The notes under the pieces: generated by a model | Told to the model about the DNA's origin: nothing | Seen by the model: only the letters and a program-made list of their open reading frames with translations | Databases searched by the model: none | In this document: in pieces, positions 1 through 10,100 of the stretch | How positions within the stretch are numbered: the stretch's first letter is position 1 | How the letters are laid out: the number at the start of each line of letters is the position of its first letter | Assembly: GCA_002179805.1 (NCBI GenBank) | Contig: NAVB01000666.1 | Span: 1-21,265, forward strand | From: Acanthamoeba lenticulata | Taxonomy: Eukaryota > Discosea > Longamoebia > Acanthamoebidae | Direction: 5' to 3' | DNA length: 21,265 nucleotides | Made by a program: the position numbers and the translations under genes

Positions 1-20
1 TTGTGGATTCCGATCAGTAT

Positions 21-38
21 CGCTGATCTAGATCAGCG
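21..38. repeat. 18-bp perfect palindrome
   Basis: CGCTGATCTAGATCAGCG equals its own reverse complement. It lies about 90 nt past the Roco stop codon in the 3' flank, where it could form a hairpin in RNA or a dyad protein-binding site. The rest of 1-124 holds nothing I recognise. Confidence 0.7.
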
Positions 39-124
39 CAACTAATCTAATAACCGGGCCGAGTGAATCACGCAATAGAGTGACAAATCAACCAGGTCCT
101 GCACACCCGAGAAGCAACTCATGG

Positions 125-1150
125 TTAAACCAACCTTGTCACCGCCGGCTCCTTGGCCAAGGCGAGGGAAAGCGCATAAGAAGCAAGAAACGAATTAAAA
201 ACCTGGATGTGCTGGAAGAGAAGAATTGCATCGGCCGGGTCTTCCACCAGTCTCGCGACCTGCTGCTCCGTGAGCCGAATGAGGGCGCGTCCATCAAACT
301 TGCGGAGCACCGGCTTGTACTGGCCAAACTCCACAGAGTCCAGCCACGCGCTGACCCGGTCGTGGGTCCAGTGCAACGGATCGTCTTTGGCCTCGGCCAG
401 CGCGTAGGCTCGCGTGCCCACGGGGAACGGCGGCGGAAAAGGCGGGAGGTAGGGCGAAGGCAGCGGGAACGGGAACGGATAGGGCGACGAGACGTAGGGG
501 TAGGACGAAAGCACCACTTCATCTGGCGTCGTGGATGCAGTCCCTCCTGATGATGAGGAGGAGGTGGTGGTTCCGGTGGGTCTGCTGTGCAACGGGGGAG
601 CAGCAGCATCTTGCTGCTCTGATGGTGATGCTCTCGTGGGCGACAGTGGTGGCGTAGGTGTGCCCACCAAAGAAGAGAGATCAGACGCTGATGGTGCGAA
701 TCCGGCCTGCGAATGACCAGGCCGGAGGAAACGAGGGAAGAAGGCTGCCGGATTCTGGAGCGCCTGATAGGGGAAGTAGGGCGATCCTGCTGCTGGCGGA
801 ATGCCCAAAGCAGCGGCAGCAGCAGGATCTTTCCGTATCGGAGCTGAAGCCAGGCTTGGTGGCGGTGATGAAGCTTGTGTCGTTGAGAGCGATGCGGGTG
901 ATGAAGCTGAGGGCGAGACCAACAGCTCGGGTGGCCCACCACTCGGAGAAGAAGGTGTTGACGACGACAGATCGACCCAGCCAAATGTCGGGCGCGGTGA
1001 GGACATCAAAGCATGACCACCGCCTCCCAAGAGCCCTGCTGGGGAGATGCCGCCCGAGGTGGTGTGCTGGGGCGGTGTGGATACCGCCATTTGTGCGCTC
1101 TCAGCGGTGTCAACCTTTGGATCAACAGCCTCTTGAGCTCCCAACACCGC
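125..1150 (-). other. C-terminal exon: Ser/Pro-rich linker plus SAM domain
   Basis: The last exon begins after a GTACAG acceptor and encodes 341 residues. About 255 are low-complexity, rich in Ser, Pro, Thr, Ala and Gly, and end in a proline-aromatic stretch (PYPFPFPLPSPYLPPFPPPF, about 415-510). The final part (about 180-385) reads as a SAM domain: WTHDRVSAWLDSVEFGQY, then FDGRALIRLTEQQVARL and a closing helix. The W-x(7)-WL-x(5)-LxxY-like pattern is the SAM hallmark. SAM domains oligomerise or recruit partners. Dictyostelium Pats1 has WD40 repeats at this end instead. Confidence 0.82.
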
Positions 1151-4100
1151 CTGTACGCACAATCGATTCAAAAAAAGATTCATGAAATCTTAATAATGAG
1201 CCCAAGTCCGACGGCAGTAGTTCGCACCTTATCGTAGTCAGCGATTTCAGGGCAGTGCTCTTGAATGAGAGCCTGCAGCCGCTCAACGATGTCTGGGAAA
1301 TCGGGTCGCTTCTCTGGCTCATGCTGTTGCATCATGCACATCATTGCATTGCAATTAACGAAACGGAGCAAGCAGCAGCTGCGCTAAAGATCGGTCGAAG
1401 CAGAGAGCGGGTTGAGGGGCAAGCGTACGCTCCAGCATTCCTCAATGAGCTGGCGGTAGGCTGGGAAGCAGTCCTCGGAGGGAATGGGCGGTCGTTCGCC
1501 GGCGAGGATGCGGTCCTCAAGCTGAATCATAAACTTGACATCGGGGAAGAGCTTCTGCTGCCGCGTCAGCAGCTCCCACAAGATGATGCCAAACGAGTAG
1601 GAATCGGCCTTGGTCGTGTACTCCTGGTTGCGCATCACCTCCGGAGCCAGCCACACCGGGCAGTCGACCTTGCGTCCCATCGCTGACTGCATCATGGCTG
1701 CCGAGAGTCCAAAATCGGCGATCTTGGCCACTACCGGTGAATCGTCCTCCAGCGACACCAACTGATCATTTGTAGAAATAAAAATAAAATAAAAAAAAAC
1801 GAACAATCAGAAAATGAGCCCAATATCATGAAACTCGGAGTGTGGGACACGTACCAGCACATTGGGCGACTTGAGGTCGCGGTGCACAATTGGCGGCGAA
1901 CAACCGTGAAGGAAGGCCATGCCCTTGGCAATGTCTTTGGCAATGCGCAGACGCAGCGCCCAATCGATGCTGCTCTCCTCGTTCTGCAGCAGCTGCAGGA
2001 GGCTATTGGGGTGTCGTGTCGATGTGATGAGACACAGTGTTACATCTACAAAAGACAACGTTTTGCGCGCGGGAGGCAGGGACAGGGCTAAGTTACCTTC
2101 CGCCATTGACGAGCTCAGTGACGATGCAGTAGGAGGGCTGCGTGCAGAACCCCGCCATCATGATGATGTTCGGGTGCTTGAGGCCACTGCTCGCATCAAG
2201 TGGAGTGCGAATAAGCTCATCTTACTCTTACAGCTGTGAGAGGAGAGTCATGGTGAAGGGGACGAACCTCATGAGGAACACTTCATTCCGGAACTCCTCG
2301 AATGCCTTCAGCAGACGAATCTCGCGTATCTTCTCGTCGTTGAACTTGAGCCGTTTGACCGCCACCTGTCATGCGGGGAGGATGGAAGAGCAGCAGTGAG
2401 ATCGATGATGAGAAGTAAGATCTAGATGAGCCCCTCCCCCGACAAACGTGTAAAAAAAGAGTTGCGGTTTAATTTCAACGGGTTGTTCACGAACCTCTTC
2501 GCTGCGGTAGATGCCTTTGTAGACCACCGAGAAGGAGCCCTCGCCGATCTTTTCCTTGAGCTCCAAGTCGTCGTAGTTGAGTTTACTGCACACAACACGT
2601 GTTTAGTGTTCACAGTGTGTGGCCGTATGATAGTATCTAATCGAAGGGGAGCGCCTTCCGAGAAGGGGGGAAGAGGCGGACCTGTGGGCGAGGTCGGTGA
2701 GGGCGACATCAGGGACCAGGTGGTCGTATCGCACGGCGATGACCGGCGAACAATGAGCGTAGACCTCACCTCGCATCACAGCCAGCCTTTTTTGAGATAC
2801 GTCTTAGTTTGTTTGGGCCTCGTTTTCAAGATTAGTCCCCATTAACAGTCTTGTACCGGCAGTCTTCGAGCGAGAACATGGTTGGCCGCTTCTTGCCACA
2901 TTCGAGGCAATGGATGCACGGCACCATCACTTGCGAATTCTGCGACGCGGCCAGCATTCGAATGTTCGGCCACACATACACCACGTTTTAGTGCAACTGA
3001 ACTCGTCGTAGTAGAAACACGCCACCAGCGAACAAGATGCGTACCTTGAGGTGATACCAGTCCTCGACCAACGAATCGGTGAAGCTCACCGCCAGCGCGT
3101 AGAGCGATCGAGTGTTATTGCCGGCAATGAACCTGAATGGCGCGCATGACCCACGTGGGTCAGTACACGCATCAGTGTGTGTGTGTGTGTGTGTGATGGC
3201 CGTAAGGTAAAACACGTGGGTGGAGGAGCCTCTCTGATCGTACTTGTCGCGGCTTGTGCGGAAGGAGACCTTGACGACCTTGGATCTCTCCGACCATTCC
3301 AGCGCGAGTTTGTCATTGTCCACCACGGCTACCATCCCATACCTATACACCGATTGGATGCAGCTAAGAAATCGCAAAAGCGGAGGCGGACAGCAGCGCA
3401 AGGAAAAAAGGAGAAGGAAATGGGATCCGGTACCGCCAGTAGCAGCAGGCCTGGAGGTCAAGCGACAGGAGACGGACCATGATCTTGGCGAAGAAGCCCT
3501 TCGGGATGAACTCGAATTGGTAGTTGCGCCCAAACTCTACGTAGTCGCACAGGTCGCCCGTGTGCTTGCGCATCGGCCACAGGAAGAGCAGATCCTCCGG
3601 CGGCTGTTCCGGCAGCAGCGACGGCAGCAAGCTGAATTTCTCCGAGGAGTCCTGGAAGGAAGGAAGCGCGCACATGTGCCAGAGAGTGTGTGAGAGCCCC
3701 TGCCTCTTACCGCGCAAAGGAATGGGATGGGCCACCTTGAGGTTGAGCGTGATGGCGATGTCGAATTGATGTAGCAGCTTGATGAGGAACGGATGCAGGT
3801 CTGCAGGGAAGGACGGGGGTCGCCAAATCTGGGCCAGGCTCGAATGGGGAAGGATGCCGTTCTTGGAGAAAGACTGCTTGGTCGTGAAGACGGTGGCCAT
3901 GACCTTGGTCAGCCACTGCGGGTCGAGCACCACCAGATTCCGCAGCTTCTCATCGTTTGCGAAATGGACCTGGATTCGCCCCAAGGCAAGAAGGCAATGT
4001 CGCGGTGAGTCATGGAAGATTGGAAGTCCCGGCTTTGGACTGCACGCGTACGAGGGATCCCAAGTTGTGGAGCAGCTGCGTGGCAGCATAGAGGTCGCTG

Positions 4101-7100
4101 CTCTTGAGCCGTTTCTGTTCCATCCTGCGCCTCCGGCCCTTGTGCTTCTTCTTGTAGTAGGCAGGCGGGGCTGGCAACTCTGACGAGTCTCCTGCCACGT
4201 CGTCGAAACAACGCGTCCCAAAGACATTAGCAACATCGCAGCAGTCAGCAGGAGCCATGAGCAACATGGATGCCTGCCCTGGACTCTTACCCATGTCGTC
4301 GTCAACGCCGCAGCGTTTGGCAACCTCCCGCATTTCGTCCCAGGTGAGGACCGGCGGCACGCGCTTGGCTCGCTCCGCGATGAGGGCGCGCTCGAGGGCC
4401 ATGTAGGACTTGGGCATGCGCTCGCCCATGTGCTCCTGCGAACCCACCACCTCTTCGATGGCTTCCTGCACCGCCACAAGGCCTTTCGTCCGTACAAGGA
4501 AGTGAGGTGGTCAGAAAACAAATCAGAACTAGAAAAGAAAGTTGAAAGTAGTTTATAACAGCAATGTGCGCACCTTTGCCCAGAGAGCACGACACGAACT
4601 TGACCGTTTTGATGTTGGGGAAGCGGCTCATGTACTTCTCCTGCACCTCGGCCTCGATGTTGGACACCTGCGCCGTTTGTGTTTGTGTGCGTGTGAGTGT
4701 GAATAAGAGAGAATACGACAGGTGAACGCCGCATTCAGTGCTGGTACCTGCTCCTCCGAGCAGAGATCCAAGTGAGTGCCCACCACGAGCACCGGCGCAT
4801 CGGGAGCCCGACAGAGGATAGACTGCAGCCTGTTGACGCGAGGAAGTTCACCCATCAATCAACGTCGTCGGAACGCCAGGGACGCGCGAGTATCCAGACT
4901 ATTAGTCGAGTAGGCGGCATACCAGTATTCCATGTAGGCTGCGTTGAGGCCCTTGGAGAGATCAAAGATCACGAGGTACAGCGACCGCTCCGAAAGGAAG
5001 AACTCGTGGGTCGTGTAATAGATCTCCTGGCCTGCACATTGTTGATATGGTGAATACGCCGAGTTGGCGCTGCTTGCTGGTCTCTCATCAGTGTGCTGGG
5101 AATGGGAGACACCAGGCATACCAGCAAAGTCCCACAAGGTGAGGGTGACGTCCTTGGGCTGGTTGAAGTCTTCGATCATGCTGCCTGAACGGCTGAGATG
5201 TTGGTTGCTCGAGCTCTCAGCGCTGTCCAGCTCGCTGGGTGGGAGTGCGGGCAGTGATTCCACGTCGACCTGCTCCGACGACGAGCTGAGCGTGCCCTGG
5301 CGGGTCCGCTTGATCATCATTTTGATCGTCCATTCCTCAATATCTTGATCGTAAGTCGAGCATTTACATTTAAGTGAGAGCAAGTGGCAAGCAACAAGTG
5401 GGAATGAGACGTCGCACCGATGCCATCCGTGGAGAGCGGAGCTGCTGCTGCCGGGTTGGCCACGCCGCGACGAAGCGAAAGCGGAGCGAGACCCTTCAGG
5501 GTCGCCTTGGTCTTGTCCCGCCAGCCCGCGTCTCGATTGGCGAGTGACTTCATCAACGTCGTTTTCCTAAAGTTGACGTGATTAGAAACAAGACAACGAA
5601 ACGTGCAAGTGAGGGAGGGACCACATACCCTGCGTTCTCTTGGCCAACAAACCTGATGTGCTCATCAGGATGGGGAGAGGAGAGAGACAATGAGTCTTGA
5701 CGAATAGCGGCCAGCGCAAGAGGCGATCGCGTACATGAGCTTCATGCGGTAGAGGCGCTCGTGGCCTTGATAGAGCTTGCTCAGGAAGCGGAGCACGTGA
5801 GAGGAGCCCATTGCCACGATCTCCTTGGGGGGCGACACCAGATGCTTGTTGTCATCGATCTTGAGCTGCTCACACGTGCAGACGAAAGAGGAGACCTCAT
5901 GAGCTGAAGAGGAAAAGAAGAAAAAGAGAAGAAAAGACAAAAGAATGCTTGGAGAGAAGCAAAACCGTTCGGAGCTGGCTCAGCATGCCCAGTTGGGGCG
6001 GCAGCTCCTCAAGATCGTTGCGTCGCACGTCGAGGCCCGTGAGATTCTTCAAGTACACGATCTCCTCGCAGATGCTCTTCAATTGATTGCTGAACGCACA
6101 GACGGCGCAAGGACGGTCAAGGGTCAGAAGAACCCTTGATCAACCGAGGAAGATAAAGCAGGGCTCACTTTTGCAACTGGAGGGTACGCAACGCGGTGAG
6201 ATTGCGCACGTTCGGGGAGAGCTCCGTCAGGACGTTGTGGCCCAGCTTGAGGATGAGCAGTTGCGACAGATTCCAGAATTGGTTCGGGATGACTGGTGGC
6301 CAGCCAGAGGTGAGTCATGGCAGGTCTTCAGCGGGTTGATGCCGCGCACCTTTGAGCCGATTGTAGGACAGGTCGAGGATCTGGAGATTGGTAAGGGACG
6401 CGAAGTTGACGTTGCCCAGCGCCTTGGTCACGTAGGAGAAGTTCATCGACGGCAGGACGGACAGGCCCACCCCTCGCAGCTTCAGTTGGCAACTGTTGGT
6501 TTTCCGCCAAAACAGGAAGAGACGTGGAAAACACGGCCGTTCCGGCGTCAGCAGTGGCCAGATCTGCCCAGGCAGGTGGCGAGGTGGGAAGAATGTACAG
6601 CGAGCTGCCCAGGGCAAACATCTCCAGGGGCAGAGTGCGCAAGGCGGTGTTGTTTGCCAGATTCAACACTTGCAGCCGCTTGAGCCTCGCGAGGCCGAGA
6701 TGACTCGTCGCGTCCTCGATCGTCGCCGCCTGCTGCCGCGTTAATGCAAGACCACAAGAAGCTCATGAAGGAGGAGAAAGATACCTTGTTGGTGCCGCTG
6801 CTGCCCTCGATGATCTTGGTGGGGAAGGTCTTGAGCTTGTTGTTGCCCAGATCGAGCTCGAGCAGGTTGGTGAGTTGAAACAGCGAGAAGGGAATCTCGG
6901 TGAGGCTGTTGTTGGCCAGGTTGAGGTACTCGAGGTTGACCAGAGGCACCAGCGTCCGTTCGGGGAACTTGGTGAACCGGTTGAACGACAGGTTCAACCG
7001 ACGAAGGCGCGTGGAGAGCTCGCACTTGCGCCCGAACGACGATGGCATCGATTGGTGGTCCTGCGCCCCAAATAAAATTCATCAGCGACCAGTGAAGGAG

Positions 7101-10100
7101 AGAAAGAGAAAGAGAGAGGGAGAGAGAGAGAGCGCGCGCGAGAGCCGCGTGTACCAGTTGGTTGTGCGACAAATCGAGCTCGATGAGGTTCTCGAGCGCA
7201 GCCATCTGAAAGGGCAGGGCGGTGGCCAGCTTGTTGTGCTGCAAGCGCAGCACCTACAGGGCAAACGATAATGAAGACAGTCAGAGTCATGTGATGTGTG
7301 GGGGGAGGGGGAAGAAGGGGCACTTGCCTTGAGCCGCTTAAAGAAGGGGAGCGAGACAGCCAGATGGTAGGAGATGGACATGAGTCGGTTCTTGGAGAGG
7401 TCGAGGAGCTCCAGCTTGCTAAGTTTGCCCAAGAAGACGGGGAACGTTGTCAGGTGGTTATTGGACACGTGCAGGTTGACGAGCTTGTCCATGAATCCGA
7501 CCTCGGCGGGCAGTACGTGCAGACCTGTTTCAGGCGAGAAAAAGAAGAAGAAAGAAAGAGAGTTATCAGCCATCGGTTCTACCCGCGGGTACAGCAGTGG
7601 AGGAGGGGCGCACGCCACCTTTGCCGACTAGCGTCAGGGTGGTGTTGTCAGTAGCGTGCTCGATGCCGCGAATGATTCGTGTGGCGTTGAGCGTCGAGTC
7701 GTGTCCGACCCATCTGTTGTGCCGCAGAGACGCAGGTTGGTGTGGGTCATCCCATAATCATCAGGAGGAGAGGCCCAACATACACACACCACGACAGCGT
7801 GCGTACCGTGTGAAGTAGGTGGCCCAGAACTTGATCTCGGTGGCGCGAGGTACATGCAATACGCGCGACGACGTTGGTGGAATGATGCGCAGCTGGTGGG
7901 CCAGCACGGCGCCCAAGACTTGGGACGACGACAAGGTGACGGACTCGCGGGACGGCGAGCCCAGCGGCCCCGTATCGGCATCGCCGCTCCGGCCAACAGC
8001 GAACGAGTTGGAGCGCATCCTCTCTCGCGGCGATACTGGCGGGGAGATCTCCGAGTAGCTGGACAGCCCAGTGTTGGCCAACAGCAGATGTGATGGCGAC
8101 GAGAACGACGAGGCCGACGAGCTCGAAGATGCCAGCGAGGGCGTGATCAGGTACGGAGACGGTTTGGCGGGCGTAAACGCCGCGATGGTGGTCCCCACGC
8201 TGGACCCGGCCGGCGAGGTGGCCGGTGCCGAGTAGAGGAAATTGGAGAAGAGCTCCTCTTTCTCGGCCACGAACGCCCAAAGGCTCGGGGTGGCCTTCTC
8301 CGACAGGGACTCTCGTTGCTTCTCTGAGTCGCTCAGGAACGTGGCGAAGCGGCCTTCCGAAATAAATCGCACGCGGGTGAGCTTCACGCCGTGATTGGAT
8401 CGAGAAGCGGACGGACGAGCATGGTACCGTTGTACACTGAGTCGATGAGGAACATCAGGAACGAGTCGTTGAACTGGAACTGGTAGGGCGAGTAGTCCCA
8501 CAGCTGGAACACGCAATCCTGTACCAGAGGAGGGCCATCAGGGCCATCAGGGATGGTGATGATCACGAGAGGAAACGCGGCACAGGAGGGGGAAGCATAC
8601 GAGGAACATGAGGAAGACGCAGGACAGCGACTCATCAGAGTGCTTCTTCGTCCTGTTTTGTCCAAACTTGTGGCCTGCCGATAAGGGTGCGAGAGTGGTT
8701 TGTCAGGCCGGTGGACCACTATTAATAGAGAGCAAAAAGTGCAGAGCGGGCAGGGGGCTCATTGCGAACCAAAGGCGAGCCACTCCTTCTCGATCAAAAC
8801 GGCAAAGCCTTTGATGGTCCGGTAGTAGGGGTCCACGCAGACCTGCGCCAACGAGACGATCGTCGATACGGCGTCGCGTCCGTTGAAGTTCTGCACGACC
8901 ACTGACTCTCCTGCTCGCGTCCAAGTTGCGAACGTTCATGTAAGAAAACACATTTATACACGATGAAAACCTAACATTTGAGCTTTTAAGAAGGCACGCC
9001 ATTACATACCTTTTTCGAGGATATTGACGACCTTTTCCACGGCTGCGAGCGTCTTGCTGACGTGGTAGAGCCAGTTGACCTTTTTGTCGAGGCGTGCCGG
9101 TCCCCGCTTCGCCGCTGGTGCATCAAGCGCGATCAGAATTCCAAAGGCTTTGTTGAGCTGAAAATGAGCGTACCGTCGTCGGTCGAGGAGAAGGTGCCGC
9201 TATCGAGAGCGTCTTTGGCGTCCGCCTGGGATCCAGTGTTGCCCTCCTTGACCACGCTGGCATAGTCCAGCATGTCGAAGTCGCTCTTGGGCGTAAAGAG
9301 CACCTCGCGCAGCTTGAGTAGGCTGGCCTTGAGGGTCTCGCGGTCAGGCACATCGACAAAGTGCTGGATGAAGGTGGCTTCCTCCTCCTCGCCGGCGACG
9401 GCGGCACGATCCGCCGATGAGGACACCGACACCGCGTTCGTGACAGCCTTGTTGGGTCTGGTTCCGCCGATGGGACTCGTCAGGGGCATGGACTGTGCGA
9501 GACCTCGGGTGCGCCGCAGGCCGGCGAGGGTCACCTTCTGAATGGTGACGACTTGATTGCCGGTCGAAGCCAACGAGGTGGTGAGCACGTTGCCCTTCTT
9601 TCGTCGGTCGCAGTTCACCACCCACACGCCAGATTCGGTCTTCTTGCCGCCTGCCAACCACGACCACGGCTCACGCAATTCAGGGCGTTGAGCTGGACTG
9701 CGCGCGGCTGCGCGCTGGAGACCGGGGCAAAAGCAGCTGCGAACCTCGGTTCTTGCGCGTGGCCGTGCCCGGATTCAATCGCCACAGGTGCTCCAAAATC
9801 GGATCCTGTCCTCCAGACGACAAACCGCGTCAGCATGTGGCAGCTGAACTGCGGAAGAGAAGGCAAAAGCAGAGTTGGGCCGAGAGGACAGAACCTCATT
9901 TTGAGAATCAGGCGACTGAGGGTCGTAGCTCCGGCGCAAGAGGGCGGCCTTGGAAGTCGGGTGGTGCCAACAGAGCGCCATTGTGCGGCCTGAAATGGGC
10001 AATAAATTAGTGGACAAGAGTGCAACAAAGGAGAGAAAGTTCCCTCTCAGGATGGCGCGTACCCTTGTGGTGCAGGGACGACATCGTAGTGAGTTCTTCG

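Larger units (their letters stand above)
5735..7524 (-). other. Leucine-rich repeat domain (14 repeats)
   Basis: Eight exons (7328-7524, 7155-7253, 6785-7060, 6599-6732, 6350-6492, 6169-6292, 5966-6089, 5735-5865) encode fourteen LRRs of the LxxLxLxxNxL type, for example LVNLHVSNNHL, LELLDLSKNRL, LRRLNLSFNRF, LEYLNLANNSL and LTGLDVRRNDL. Repeat nine (LCQLKLRGVGL) lacks the Asn. The array runs directly into the Roc domain, the standard Roco order, and is expected to bind protein partners or regulate Roc-COR. Exon borders do not follow repeat borders. Confidence 0.92.

Noticed and set aside
80..550. 156-residue plus-strand open frame
   Set aside because: Antisense to the SAM-encoding exon; Arg-rich shadow sequence without any domain, while the minus frame gives a clear SAM domain.
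658..1185. 175-residue plus-strand open frame
   Set aside because: Antisense to the Ser/Pro-rich linker of the Roco C terminus; no recognisable motif.
3652..3735. Alternative GTAAGA donor about 25 nt inside the COR intron
   Set aside because: It would be phase 1 and shift FSLLPSLLPEQ out of frame; the GTGGCC donor at 3735 keeps phase and joins two conserved COR blocks.
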